A stretch of DNA of 64,000 bases from contig DASYWW010000024.1 of assembly GCA_035935655.1 (NCBI GenBank), forward strand, positions 44,493-108,492. Direction: 5' to 3'. Below the pieces are notes generated by a model. The model was not told the origin of the DNA, ran no database searches, and saw only the letters and a list, made by a program, of their open reading frames with translations. Origin of the DNA: Candidatus Bathyarchaeia archaeon. GTDB taxonomy: Archaea; Thermoproteota; Bathyarchaeia; 40CM-2-53-6. Of this stretch, positions 1 through 9,520 are shown piece after piece (position 1 is the stretch's first letter; every line of letters begins with the position of its first letter). A program made the translations under genes and the position numbers.

Positions 1-194
1 GAAATTATCATACCACCTCCTCTTCTTGCGGGACGAAAAATGAGGTCATTTCACCAGACTTCAACAGGAAAAGACCGCTGAGTCTCTTTGATCGCTCGCT
101 GGGGAGATCTAGCTACCGAACGCCATTCGCCGGCATCCCGATGAATCCTTGTGAGATATCACTATAAAGCGGGGGCGCGCACTTATCTTGAATC

Positions 195-434
195 ATGGTC
201 CGGAAATATGTTCACGACAGCCGGAACCGGAAGCTTGCCAGGATGCGCTTTGTCATCGAAAAACTCAAAGAACTTCCAGAACCGAAGAGGACTGATCCCG
301 AGGTCATCGAATCCTACCTTACGCCCTTCATGCTCAATCCTAGAACCGTCAAGATCTACGTCGAGAATATCAGGAAACTCTTCAAGTCAGAAGAACTTTA
401 CGGGATGAAGTGGGATCTCAACTCGATCCGCTAA
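195..434 (+). CDS. small hypothetical protein, 79 aa
   Basis: Not recognised. Charged, predicted helical protein (Lys/Arg/Glu-rich) with a central Pro-Glu-Pro stretch and no membrane segment or cysteine pair. A second small ORF on the same strand follows 55 bases later, so the two may be co-transcribed at the edge of the accessory region. The codon choice and amino-acid composition look protein-like, but I see no motif that gives a function. Bases 1-194 hold no other gene I can support. Confidence 0.5.
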   Translation: MVRKYVHDSRNRKLARMRFVIEKLKELPEPKRTDPEVIESYLTPFMLNPRTVKIYVENIRKLFKSEELYGMKWDLNSIR

Positions 435-489
435 ACCGGAAATACTCCTATCACAAAACTCTTAGGATTGAACGGGAATACAAGACGAT

Positions 490-780
490 ATGCGCCACGG
501 TAAAGCGAAACGAATGTCCCCTCGCATGAGAGAGGCACGATTCCTCCATCTCCTCAAAACTGCCCAAGACCGCAAATGGACGGAGTTATCAGAGAACGAG
601 CTCGCCCGCAGACTCAACATCGTCGCCGGTGCACGGTTCACGTTGGGATATTTTGACCGACAACTTCTCGTCCTGGATGTTCTAGAAAAACTCAGAGTGG
701 ACGCCGAGCTCGATTCGCTTCGGCATTCCCAAGAAATGGCAGAATTAGCGGAGCTAGCGGACAAGATTACCGATTCCTAG
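490..780 (+). CDS. small hypothetical protein, 96 aa
   Basis: Not recognised. Basic N-terminus (residues 1-16), then a mostly helical, charged body ending in an acidic helix rich in Glu-Leu-Ala repeats. The spacing of helices could fit a small DNA-binding or partner-binding protein, but no helix-turn-helix is clear. It follows the 195-434 ORF in the same direction and is probably part of the same accessory unit. Confidence 0.5.
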   Translation: MRHGKAKRMSPRMREARFLHLLKTAQDRKWTELSENELARRLNIVAGARFTLGYFDRQLLVLDVLEKLRVDAELDSLRHSQEMAELAELADKITDS

Positions 781-956
781 TCGAACAAACCGAGTCTTGC
801 GGTTCCCCTACGGCTGGCTGCCGATTCCACTTGCCATTGTATGAACTGATTCTTGGGAGTTCAATCTGAGAATAGCCCACTTTTGGGAAGATTATACCAG
901 AGGCTGACTTCACTGATTGACCGGTGAGATCTTTAGAAGGTCTTGCGACGCAATTC

Positions 957-1376
957 CTAGAGTGCTTTTTCGTAGGCCTCCCGGCTTAGCCCGTCCGCTT
1001 CCTCATTCTCTTTTCTGGGAATCCACTTGAATGAAAGATGACTGAACTTGGCAGCTAGACGTTTGGCCTCGTGATATTTCTCTGCATAGAGGCCGCCGTG
1101 GAACTTCCACTTCTCGCTCATTTGGTAGACGACGAGGCGTGAATCACTCTTGACCTCCAAAGGTGACCCGGACCTGCCCTTGCTCAGGAGGAAACTCAGG
1201 GACTCGCATAGAGCGGCGTATTCGGCCAGGTTATTGCTCATAGCAGGACCCTCCCCTACAAGTCCGGACCTGCTGGCGAGAATTGAGCCAGAATCGTCTC
1301 TAATCACGTAGCCGAAAGTAGCTGTGCCTCCCGGATTCACAGGTTCGCAAAGCCCATCGATGTGAACGACAATCAA
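957..1376 (-). CDS. rnhA: ribonuclease HI family protein
   Basis: Type 1 RNase H, which cleaves the RNA strand of RNA-DNA hybrids. The acidic catalytic set is in place: Asp7 in the first beta strand (HIDG), Glu52 (NLAEYAAL), Asp78 (KSDSRLVV) and Asp128 in the C-terminal block (ENEEADGLSR). At 139 aa it has the length of the short archaeal RNase HI form without a hybrid-binding domain. It sits alone on this strand among accessory genes. It could process primers or hybrids for a mobile replicon, but a housekeeping role is equally possible. Confidence 0.88.
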   Translation of the reverse strand: MIVVHIDGLCEPVNPGGTATFGYVIRDDSGSILASRSGLVGEGPAMSNNLAEYAALCESLSFLLSKGRSGSPLEVKSDSRLVVYQMSEKWKFHGGLYAEKYHEAKRLAAKFSHLSFKWIPRKENEEADGLSREAYEKAL

Positions 1377-1432
1377 AAAGTTCAGGTCGATTGTAATTGG
1401 CTTATCGTGCTATGGTCTCTCCAATGGGCATC

Positions 1433-2311
1433 CTAGTTGAGCAATTTCTCCTTAGCTTTGGTGTATTCGTCCTGTGTCAACATACCGTCCTTGAATAGAG
1501 CTGCCAGCTTCTCCAATTCGATGGCCATATCCGGCTTAGAATTCGTGGCGCTTCGAGCCGGAGTGACCTTTGGTGTGAAGACTTTAGTGGTTTTCTTGAT
1601 TGCGTTCAATTCGCGAACAAGTCCACGCGGGTCAGCAACGTATACGCTTCCAATCACTTGTCCGGCAGCCATGAACTTTACAGTTCCATAGGTCCGACTT
1701 GAACCATTCCAACTGCCGAGACTTCCAACACCGGTGTACATTCTATTACTCGATCCAATCGATTCCGTGTGGCTTGAGATTACGAATGCCTCGACCATTT
1801 GGATCGGAGCTTGGTTGTATGCTCGTTGCTCGTGGCTGACGAAAAGCAACCGCATGTTAGTTATGTAAGACTCTTGACTCACGTGCCTGTTGAATACCCC
1901 TACTTTTTTCTCCCATTTCCAAACTACGTGTTCGCCGGGTTGGAAAGGTTTGGCCCCGTAGAATGAAGATTGGTCATCGGGAATCAAAGAAGTAGTTCCT
2001 TCAGCTAACTGTGTTGGTTCAGCATTCTGGCTGGACTCTATAGTTTGAATACCTTTCTTTGCGACCTCGACTTTCTGTATCATCTGCTCTATTGTGCTGA
2101 CATCTTTCCCCTTTGAAATTGCATCATCCTTTTCTCTCCTGAGCTTCTCCAATTGGTGGTCATGCCAGCTCGGCTGTTCTGTCGAAGGCTGAGAAGCAAG
2201 CTGGTTCTCCTCCGCCTTTGCTCGGAGAATTTTTTGGTACCCTCGAAGCCGTTCGCTTTCTTCTTCTGGGGTCAAGAGATCGCCACCTGGTGGCGATTTA
2301 GTAGTAACCAA
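1433..2311 (-). CDS. PH-like domain protein with C-terminal SHOCT motif
   Basis: Three parts can be seen in 292 aa: a charged, coiled-coil-like N-terminus (about 1-100); a middle section (about 125-240) with the beta-strand pattern of bacterial PH-like domains (GEHVVWKWEKK, then ITNMRLLFVS); and a C-terminal SHOCT motif (about 262-292: IELEKLAALFKDGMLTQDEY). SHOCT segments are short oligomerisation or adaptor helices often found at the ends of PH-like or membrane proteins. No membrane segment is visible. The specific role is unknown. Confidence 0.7.
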   Translation of the reverse strand: MVTTKSPPGGDLLTPEEESERLRGYQKILRAKAEENQLASQPSTEQPSWHDHQLEKLRREKDDAISKGKDVSTIEQMIQKVEVAKKGIQTIESSQNAEPTQLAEGTTSLIPDDQSSFYGAKPFQPGEHVVWKWEKKVGVFNRHVSQESYITNMRLLFVSHEQRAYNQAPIQMVEAFVISSHTESIGSSNRMYTGVGSLGSWNGSSRTYGTVKFMAAGQVIGSVYVADPRGLVRELNAIKKTTKVFTPKVTPARSATNSKPDMAIELEKLAALFKDGMLTQDEYTKAKEKLLN

Positions 2312-2567
2312 ACTTTCTTTCTTTTGTTACCTTAACTCTTTGGGCACTCCCTAGGCGGGAACTTGCTAGCCAAGCGAGACACGGACAATTCCAGGAGTTG
2401 TGAAACACGATTCAACTCAGGAGATACCATCGCTTGTGCTCCGACGCCTGTTCGCTCGGGCGAGTTGGCATTGAGTTTGTGCTCAGACACAAGAGTGAGA
2501 CTACCTGTGCATCTTCAGCTAAGCACTGATAACCGGCATCTCTAAAGCTTGAGACACAACATAACCG

Positions 2568-4943
2568 TTGACTTTGTCTGCGCTAGAGCTACTTGTTGCC
2601 GCCCTCGCAATCACCGTGGCCCTTGGGATCTATCTCTTGTTCAGATGGGAATTTGCCAGAACAACTCGTTCTGTTGGAGAACAACTGCAGGCAATTGAAG
2701 GCAGGCTTTTGGGCTGTCGAGACTTCACAAACTACTTGCCAGGAAAGGAACGAGCCACCAGACTCAAGGAACTGAATTCTCTTGCAAGCTCCCTCAGCCT
2801 ATTGGGAAAGTACCAAGTTCTCTTTGGGAAACGGCAACGCGATCTGATTGCAGGATACACGGGCCGAATCGAGTCCCTGAAAGCCTTCCTAGCCCGGTTC
2901 GTCAGCGAGTTTGCCAGAAAAGAGATCGAGCGTTCGAAGGACTTCTTCGAACACAGACCATTCGACAAGGATCAGTTGGAAGCGATTGTTAAGAGAGAAA
3001 ATCGAAGTCTCGTTCTTGCATCTGCAGGGTCTGGAAAGACACGGACCTTAACGGCTCGAGTTGCCTACACAGTAAGACAGGGGGCTGAACCGCGAGACAT
3101 ACTAGCTCTCGCTTATACTAGATCGGCAGAGGAGGAAATGCGCAACCGCCTGCGAGGTGAATACGGCATCGCGGACACTAACGTCAGAACATTTCATTCT
3201 CTAGGGCGAGAGATCGCCAAACTTTCCCCCAATTTCAGAACAGGTGTGGCAGACAATCAACAAGAGCTCGTAGGAAAAGCGTGTGATCGGCTGCGAGCAG
3301 ACAAAGGCTTCGCCAGACTGTTGCTGGACTTTGCATTGGAGTTGCAAACGTCGGATGTCGATGAGAAAGAATTCATTTCTCGCGAAAAGTACTACGAGTT
3401 CCTACGAGCCCAGAGACATGTAACACTAAGCGGCAGGCAAGTCAAGTCACTTGGAGAGCGGGATATTGCAAACTTTCTCTTTTTGAACCAGGTGAAGTTC
3501 GAGTACGAGTCACCAGCTACTTGGGCGGATAAGAATGTCAATTATCGAACGTACGAGCCCGACTTCTACTTGCCTGAATACGGATTGTGGATTGAGCACT
3601 GGGCAATAGATAGACAGGGTAACGTTCCGGCTTGGTTCTCAAGCAACCAATCGTTGGATCCGTCAACAAGATACAGACAGGGAATGCAATGGAAACGGTA
3701 TCAATTCCAAAAACATGGACGTAGACTAATCGAGACATACAACCATCAGCAAAGCGATGGGACCCTGGTTCCTGAACTCGCTCAAAGACTTCAGGAAAAC
3801 AAAGTTCGCATGAAGGAACTTACGACCGAGGAAATCCTGGCGAAGGTCGAGACGCTCATTCACCACAGAGACGCGTTGAATGAACTGATGTTCTCATTCA
3901 TCAGCAAAGCGAAGACAAATGGACTAACGCCAGGAAGTATCGTAGCTCGGCTGAATCAGTTCAAGTGGAGTCGCAAACAACGAGTCTTCGCCTCCCTTAT
4001 GATCCGAGTCTGGGAGGAATACGAGTCCATTCTCAAAGAACGCGACATGATTGACTTCAACGATATGATCAACTATGCACTGCAAGTTGCAAAGGGCTCT
4101 CCAAGCCTGTTTGCGAACAAGTATTCGCATATACTGATTGACGAGTACCAAGACATTACTGATCCTCAACTTGAGTTAATCATTTGTCTGCTAAACGCGA
4201 ACGTAAGGAGCACGCTTTTCTGTGTAGGCGATGATCGGCAGAACATTTTCTCTTTCGCGGGTTCCAACATCTATAACATATTGCGCTTCGGGCAGCGGTT
4301 TCCTGATGCGGAAAACACCATCTTATCAACGAACTACAGATGTCCCACGAATATTGTGGAAGCCTCGAATTTCATTGCGAGCCTAAACAAGTTCAAGATA
4401 GAGAAGAGCGTTGTTCCCTCTTCGAAAGTCCAACACCCCATTCGTTTAGTAGAACAGCCGGGAAATGATCGAAGATCATACGACGATTGGCAGCATGAGA
4501 AGGCCAAGCAGCTGATACTTGATCTAGCTCAGCATAAAGATCCTCGTGAGGAAATAATGGTGCTCTCGCGATTCAATTGGCCTCTAAGACGATTGCAGCT
4601 AGAGTTTCCTCAAAACGAAACACTCAGGATTAGATTTCTGTCGATTCACAAGGCAAAAGGAACGGAGGCAAATTATGTTCTCCTCCTCAGCTGTATTAGA
4701 GGTCGTAACGGATTCCCCTCAGAAATCCTAGACAGGAGAGTCCTTGATATCGTGGAGAACGCTCGGCAAGACGAGGCAGGAAAATTGGAGGAAGAACGTC
4801 GCCTCTTTTACGTTGCCCTGACGCGTTGCAAGAAGGAACTCTACCTATTCTCGTCTAGTTCTCAGAGGTCGCGATTCATCTTTGAAGCTCAACCCTATCT
4901 TTCACCATGGACGGAGCCAAATACGAAGCTGGTTCCTACATAG
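2568..4943 (+). CDS. SF1 (UvrD/HelD-like) DNA helicase with nuclease-like insertion and N-terminal membrane segment
   Basis: All SF1A motifs are present: Walker A at 151-158 (ASAGSGKT), motif Ia near 181-190, DEYQD at 525-529, motif III near 553-565 (GDDRQNIFSFAGS), motif IV near 589 (NYRC), motif V near 693 (HKAKG) and motif VI near 744-753 (RLFYVALTRC). Between domains 1A and 1B (about 290-395) lies an insertion with Glu297, Pro331-Asp332 and Glu343 (IEHW). This matches the PD-(D/E)XK-like insert known in helicase IV-type proteins, although the usual Lys is replaced. Residues 8-26 form a hydrophobic helix that could anchor the enzyme to the membrane. The start codon is TTG and I see no strong upstream signal, so it could lie further in. 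Bases 2312-2567 upstream show nothing I recognise. Confidence 0.88.
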   Translation: MTLSALELLVAALAITVALGIYLLFRWEFARTTRSVGEQLQAIEGRLLGCRDFTNYLPGKERATRLKELNSLASSLSLLGKYQVLFGKRQRDLIAGYTGRIESLKAFLARFVSEFARKEIERSKDFFEHRPFDKDQLEAIVKRENRSLVLASAGSGKTRTLTARVAYTVRQGAEPRDILALAYTRSAEEEMRNRLRGEYGIADTNVRTFHSLGREIAKLSPNFRTGVADNQQELVGKACDRLRADKGFARLLLDFALELQTSDVDEKEFISREKYYEFLRAQRHVTLSGRQVKSLGERDIANFLFLNQVKFEYESPATWADKNVNYRTYEPDFYLPEYGLWIEHWAIDRQGNVPAWFSSNQSLDPSTRYRQGMQWKRYQFQKHGRRLIETYNHQQSDGTLVPELAQRLQENKVRMKELTTEEILAKVETLIHHRDALNELMFSFISKAKTNGLTPGSIVARLNQFKWSRKQRVFASLMIRVWEEYESILKERDMIDFNDMINYALQVAKGSPSLFANKYSHILIDEYQDITDPQLELIICLLNANVRSTLFCVGDDRQNIFSFAGSNIYNILRFGQRFPDAENTILSTNYRCPTNIVEASNFIASLNKFKIEKSVVPSSKVQHPIRLVEQPGNDRRSYDDWQHEKAKQLILDLAQHKDPREEIMVLSRFNWPLRRLQLEFPQNETLRIRFLSIHKAKGTEANYVLLLSCIRGRNGFPSEILDRRVLDIVENARQDEAGKLEEERRLFYVALTRCKKELYLFSSSSQRSRFIFEAQPYLSPWTEPNTKLVPT

Positions 4944-5055
4944 GCAACTTCTACTCATCGACTAAATGTTGCTTACATGGCGCGTCGAGGAAGCTTAGCC
5001 TCCAGGAAAGCGGATCGCGCGACTCTATGGACGACCTTATCGTTCCCGCAGCGTA

Positions 5056-5220
5056 TCATCTGAATTGTAGCTCTCTGTTCATGCCGCCGCATTCTTGACA
5101 AATATCGAGTAGCTTGAAGTGGATTCCTTGGGTTTCCATTCGTTTGTGCGATGTTCGATGCCAGGTTTTCTTGCCGCAGTTCTCGCAGTATGCTAGGAAG
5201 TCGAGGTCGATCTCTACCAC
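5056..5220 (-). CDS. small zinc-ribbon protein, 54 aa
   Basis: Found by translating the reverse strand directly; it is below common ORF length cut-offs. Two Cys-x2-Cys knuckles, Cys12/Cys15 (YCENCGKK) and Cys41/Cys44 (ICQECGG), are 25 residues apart, the spacing of a single zinc ribbon, with a basic stretch between them. The start is taken as GTG. An in-frame TAG lies seven codons upstream and no other start codon intervenes. It may act as a small nucleic-acid or protein-binding zinc protein; the partner is unknown. Confidence 0.65.
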   Translation of the reverse strand: MVEIDLDFLAYCENCGKKTWHRTSHKRMETQGIHFKLLDICQECGGMNRELQFR

Positions 5221-5763
5221 AGGAGGATCTCTGGGGTCCTAGAGAATGAGGAACAGCGGATCATGAAAGTGAAAAGTGAAAGTGAGCTTCCGAAAACTCG
5301 AAGAGGGAGGATACACCAGCCAGTTAAACCAGGTCAGAGAATATTATCGCTGAGAACTTGTCCCCTAGAAACAAGCAAGAGCCAACTTCTCGGGCTTCCT
5401 CATTCATACGGCTGCTAGACCAGACAAGGCACGTCACACTGCACTTATGACATGTGCAAACACGGGTTTGCCGGCCGCTGTATTGACCTAGAGTGTAAGT
5501 GCCGTACGGTCGGGCTAGACCTGCGAACCAAGCCAGACAGACTTGTTGACGATTACTTTCTTGGCTTTTCTTTCGCTTTCGTGTTTCTTCGAGAGGTATT
5601 GAGACAAGAGTGGCCGCATGAGCTACAAGTTCTGTGCCCATAGACTTGGCAGGAGCAAGGTTGGTGGTCACAAGGAGGGTCGCAGTTTCCGCACATTGAA
5701 ATCGGCTCCGCGACTCGCCACCATATTAAATGATCGAGAACATTCGAAAGATGTTCCCTTAGC
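5221..5763. other. stretch without a confident gene
   Basis: A reverse-strand frame from 5671 to 5324 (115 aa) and forward frames near 5258-5410 and 5452-5643 are open, but they overlap each other and none looks clearly protein-like. The reverse frame has a cysteine cluster (TCHKCSVTC) that could be the remains of a zinc protein. Short GAAAGTGAAAAGTGAAAGTGAG repetition at 5266-5287 is noted. Confidence 0.3.
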
Positions 5764-6177
5764 TTACCATCTAGGCACGGTCAGGTTCAGAGGAGGGGTG
5801 TCAAGGTAACGTCTCAAGTATCTGTGGAGGAGTCTTTTCTCTTCTTCTCTAGCTTTGCGCGTTGGGTGCCAGGACACATACAGCCCTTTCGGAAAGAAGT
5901 TTCTGCGGAATCCGAACTTGACAAACGTGTTTCCTGCCGTGTGCGGAGTAACTGGTTCTCCCTTATCGTGCAGCGCTTTCCAGAAAGTCATGAGACGACT
6001 GCGCAGATCTTTCTCAGTCATTCCGATGTAGAGGAGACTGGAACGCTCTAGTCCTCCTGCTCGCCGCAAAGGGGTTTGTCTTCCGCCCGGAGAAAACCTT
6101 ACGAAGTATACCCCCGGTATTGCAGGAATATTTTGAAACCTGTTTTCTGAAAGTTTCGCCAGGCTCTTCCAGTTCAT
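5764..6177 (-). CDS. GIY-YIG nuclease-domain protein
   Basis: Shows the two halves of the GIY-YIG core: GVYFVRF in place of GIY, then LLYIGMT in place of YIG, followed by the conserved Arg (DLRSRL) and a late Glu-rich helix (REEEKRLL), with a C-terminal PPLN as in many stand-alone GIY-YIG proteins. The start chosen is the ATG at 6177 (137 aa). A TATA-like box at about 6200-6207 lies 26 bases upstream, as expected for a leaderless archaeal transcript, whereas the longer ORF start at 6261 would place the box inside the gene. The target (DNA repair, mobile element or RNA) cannot be told from the sequence. Confidence 0.75.
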   Translation of the reverse strand: MNWKSLAKLSENRFQNIPAIPGVYFVRFSPGGRQTPLRRAGGLERSSLLYIGMTEKDLRSRLMTFWKALHDKGEPVTPHTAGNTFVKFGFRRNFFPKGLYVSWHPTRKAREEEKRLLHRYLRRYLDTPPLNLTVPRW

Positions 6178-6199
6178 CGAACTTGCCGCGTCGGTCATG

Positions 6200-6207
6200 C
6201 ATATAAA
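6200..6207 (-). promoter_or_regulatory. TATA-like box for the GIY-YIG gene
   Basis: On the reverse strand this reads TTTATATG, centred about 26 bases before the ATG at 6177. The spacing fits a leaderless transcript and supports the shorter start of the GIY-YIG gene. Confidence 0.5.
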
Positions 6208-6337
6208 CGGCCTTCCTCTCAGCCTTTCTATCGTCATTGTTCCTGGATTCTCTTGTGGCACTCATTGCAGATTAGTCTCGTGTCATTCGTGGCCTTCAAG
6301 TAGGAACCCATCCCACAACCCAGAAAGGCTAGGTCCG

Positions 6338-8017
6338 ATGGGTCAAGAAGAGGGAAGCTTCCCCGAACACTTGTTCGACGAAGACTATCGGCTACGTGCC
6401 AAGAAGACTCTGACGATAGCCACCTACGTCGTTCTGCTATTTCCAGTGGTCTCTGTCGGCTATGACCTGACTGCACCCCTCCTTACCGGTACGCTTCCCA
6501 CGGTGTTGACTGCGGAACCTCCGATTAGACGGCCTGGTACCCAGTCATGCAAACTGATCCTATTAGAGAACCAAACATTCGCGTCCGGTGTTAACCAACC
6601 ATTCTTTGGCCACTACGCTCCTCCCACGTCGTGTCAACCCCCTTGGTCGATGATCGTTCTGGATTGGAACGGTACCGTTCCAATAAGTCAGTACGACCAT
6701 GTCGGGGGCGTGTGGGTGGGCCCATCAGAGATTTTCAGATTTACAACTCCTGAAACTGGAGGCCAGCGATGGCATGTGGAGAAGGATGTCAGCGAGTACG
6801 CGGGCTTGCTGGCTCAGAATCAGACTGTCAAGATTCTTATCAGCGCCCCATCTGGTAAAATGTTCGCAAGTGCCTCGCTAACCTTCTACTTGACAAACTC
6901 TGTTAATCCGGTCATCAGTCATCCTACGATCATCGTTGGCGTTGTTAACTCGGGACCGATTCCGTGGTTCGGAATTGGGCGTGACGCTTTAGCTTCACAG
7001 AACATTTCGCTTCCAGTTAACATCGAGAAGGCGTATTTCGAGCTTTATGCCACGGCTCACTCATGTGACGAAACATGGTTCTCTAGCAACCTGGTTCCAA
7101 ACACCAGTTGCAGCGGCCCTAACTCGAGAGAATCTTTCAGAGAGATTCAGATATTGATTGATGAAACGCTTGTAGGAGTGATTTGGCCCTTCCCGTTGAT
7201 CTACATGGGAGGCTTGGGCTCGGACCTTTGGGAGTCTATTCCACCGGTCAACGCTCTCAACATTCCCCCATATCTGATCGACCTCACTCCTTTCATCGGA
7301 ATCTTGGGAGATGGAAAAGCTCACGGACTCGCCATTCAAGTAACCAATAACCATGGGTACTGGCTTGTAGACGGCAATCTACTCCTCTCTCTGGATTCCT
7401 CGAATCGGACGACCGGGAAACTTGTCAATTACAGTATTGCACGGAGCGCAACCTTGGAAGTGGCCCCGCTCTGGCCCTTTGAGACCAGCGCAAATCGCAA
7501 GATCAACATTTCAGGCTACGTGAATACATCGACCGGACAAATTACGACCGAAGTGCAGCAGAACATGTTCTTCAACGACAACCTAGTACCAAATATCTTG
7601 GATTTGTCGGCTGATCTGATGGCAAATGTCGTGGTGACAACCACAACTACCATTATCGCGCCCAATGGAACCACTTTTCGAACTGCAATTGATTCCTACG
7701 GCGTCACCATCAGAGAAGGATTGCCTGCAAAGTCTGGACCTGTAGGAATCCTGACTACCTATACAGTAGACCAAGTCTCTGCGCATACGTCCAAGACAAA
7801 TACAGGATCGAATGATTTGTCGCAAACGTATGTTGTCGACATAATTCATGCTGAACACGCCGGGCTGACAAGCGAACATTACGTTGCAAATAGGAATGTT
7901 TGCTCCAACCACTACATAGGGGTGCTTCTAGGCTCTATCACGTCCGACGTGAATAGTACCGTCTGCCCCAAAATAGCTGCTAGCGTATCACTTCAGATAT
8001 TACCTATAGTTGGTTGA
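6338..8017 (+). CDS. secreted/membrane-anchored PNGase A-like peptide-N-glycosidase
   Basis: 560 aa from the ATG at 6338; the frame is open further upstream, but that part overlaps the opposite gene. Residues about 25-47 form a single hydrophobic signal anchor, so the rest is extracellular. The middle carries the block typical of peptide-N4-(N-acetyl-beta-glucosaminyl)asparagine amidase A: ILIDETLVGVIWPFPLIYMGG, a Trp-rich stretch, PYLIDLTPFIGILGDGKAH and NNHGYWLVDGNLLL. PNGase A enzymes remove N-glycans from glycoproteins; homologues have been described in Sulfolobales. Many potential Asn-x-Ser/Thr sites are visible. It probably acts on extracellular glycoproteins for nutrition or S-layer turnover (inference). 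Confidence 0.8.
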   Translation: MGQEEGSFPEHLFDEDYRLRAKKTLTIATYVVLLFPVVSVGYDLTAPLLTGTLPTVLTAEPPIRRPGTQSCKLILLENQTFASGVNQPFFGHYAPPTSCQPPWSMIVLDWNGTVPISQYDHVGGVWVGPSEIFRFTTPETGGQRWHVEKDVSEYAGLLAQNQTVKILISAPSGKMFASASLTFYLTNSVNPVISHPTIIVGVVNSGPIPWFGIGRDALASQNISLPVNIEKAYFELYATAHSCDETWFSSNLVPNTSCSGPNSRESFREIQILIDETLVGVIWPFPLIYMGGLGSDLWESIPPVNALNIPPYLIDLTPFIGILGDGKAHGLAIQVTNNHGYWLVDGNLLLSLDSSNRTTGKLVNYSIARSATLEVAPLWPFETSANRKINISGYVNTSTGQITTEVQQNMFFNDNLVPNILDLSADLMANVVVTTTTTIIAPNGTTFRTAIDSYGVTIREGLPAKSGPVGILTTYTVDQVSAHTSKTNTGSNDLSQTYVVDIIHAEHAGLTSEHYVANRNVCSNHYIGVLLGSITSDVNSTVCPKIAASVSLQILPIVG

Positions 8018-8236
8018 CCACTAGACATGCGTTACTGAGAACGCCGAACTTTGTGAGAGTAATTGCTTCAACCCTCTACATGAGCCCGAACGAAGCGGAC
8101 AAGTCGTATCTTGATTGCTCCCATCCCCATATCTGATGATCTTTACCGTTTGAGAGAGAGTCCAGTACATCGTACCGCTAATAGGAGTTTTCCTGGGAGT
8201 ATCAGAGGTAATGAGTGGCGGAGGTGAGAAGGGCAA

Positions 8237-8440
8237 ATGAAGAAAGCCTCAAGGAACTTGCACAAGCTCGACAAGCATATTCACCGAGCGATTAGGTCGC
8301 TTGTTCGATTTGGCATTGAGGGTGCTGAGAATCCCGACTATCGAATATTCTTAGCCGGAAAGGAACTCGTTCTCGCCGTCCACCTCGATAGGTTCCCAGA
8401 ATGGAAGCGCGGGAGTATCGCGAAAGGGTTCAAGTCGTAG
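8237..8440 (+). CDS. small hypothetical protein, 67 aa
   Basis: Basic, His-rich, mostly helical protein of unknown function. The ATG is preceded by GGAGGTGAG, a strong Shine-Dalgarno-like sequence 9-16 bases upstream, which is the best argument that it is translated. No motif is recognised. Bases 8018-8236 before it hold no supported gene. Confidence 0.55.
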   Translation: MKKASRNLHKLDKHIHRAIRSLVRFGIEGAENPDYRIFLAGKELVLAVHLDRFPEWKRGSIAKGFKS

Positions 8441-8564
8441 GGGCAGCCATGGGTGAAGGCATGGAACCGGGAGAGGCGTTACTCTGTCTTTAGGACAGGC
8501 AGATCTTACCGAGAAAACTGTAATTGTTTGGAGGATCAACCACGCCTTCACGCATGAGGCTTTC

Positions 8565-9272
8565 GTGGTTAGACCGTCCATTCCGGTCCTGTATTTTGGG
8601 AACTTTCCCAAGTATCTCGAGTCCAAGAGGAAAATTGTGACAGTCGGACTAAACCCATCGGACAAAGAGTTTCGAGACGAGGGAGAGACTTATGACATTG
8701 GTCTGAGGTTCCCTCATGCTAAGAAGCTCGAAGGACGGAGTATCGTCGACAAATCGTTTTGCGAAGACTACCTGCTATGCCTTGATCAATATTTTGAGAT
8801 TAGGCCCTATTGGAGATGGTTCAGCTCTTATTTCCCATTACTCAATGCGATCGGCTCAGATTATAGGACTAACTTGAACATGGAGGGGTGCGCCTTGCAT
8901 ACCGACCTCTGTTCTCCCCTCGCAACCAATCCTACATGGAGTCATCTCAGCGCGAGAGCGAGATCCATGTTGCTAAGAGAAGGACCAGACCTTTGGAGTG
9001 CTTTGGTCCGTATCTTACGCCCCGACGTCATGCTGGTGTCTGTCGGCAAGGACTTACGGGAGAGAATCTTGAATTTGTTTCGACCTGAGAAACGCTTTCC
9101 GGACTTCTCTCCGGGTAGGCGACGAAAGCGAGTTGGAATTTACAGGACCCCCATTGGGGGTAAGGACTGTCATGTTGCTATGGGAATAAACTCAGATAGA
9201 GGACCGTTCAGCGGTCTCACGAACAAGGAAAAACAAGAACTGGGTTCAGAAATTGAAACAATCGCGTTTTAG
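8565..9272 (+). CDS. hypothetical protein, possibly uracil-DNA-glycosylase fold
   Basis: 235 aa, GTG start. An early block (KIVTVGLNPSDKEF), a middle ALHTDLCSPLATNPTW and a late block (LRPDVMLVSVGKDL) have the order and spacing seen in uracil-DNA-glycosylase-like proteins of unknown substrate that occur on mobile elements (GLNPS near the active-site loop). No membrane segment. The fold assignment is from pattern recognition only and the enzymatic function is not established. Confidence 0.6.
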   Translation: MVRPSIPVLYFGNFPKYLESKRKIVTVGLNPSDKEFRDEGETYDIGLRFPHAKKLEGRSIVDKSFCEDYLLCLDQYFEIRPYWRWFSSYFPLLNAIGSDYRTNLNMEGCALHTDLCSPLATNPTWSHLSARARSMLLREGPDLWSALVRILRPDVMLVSVGKDLRERILNLFRPEKRFPDFSPGRRRKRVGIYRTPIGGKDCHVAMGINSDRGPFSGLTNKEKQELGSEIETIAF

Positions 9273-9520
9273 GATGAAAGTCCCAGTGGGTGTCACAGAA
9301 CCTTGTAGGTGCTTGTCTCCCCTAGTTCCCAACCTTACCGCAGAGAAAGCAAGTCCCAGAACTTTCGCCCCCGATCACCGCCAAACGAGACCTAGGCCCG
9401 CATAGTCTCCACCACCTTCAGAAGTCCCGCTCATAGAAGTGCATTTGTGGGTCAGCCCCCCCATCTTTTTCCATGGTGAGGATAGGGGGAAAGGAGGAGC
9501 CTAACTGAGGCTTTCAGGGT

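Noticed and set aside
5324..5671. Reverse 115-aa frame with TCHKCSVTC
   Set aside because: Overlaps forward frames of similar quality, no second cysteine pair at ribbon spacing; kept only as a note.
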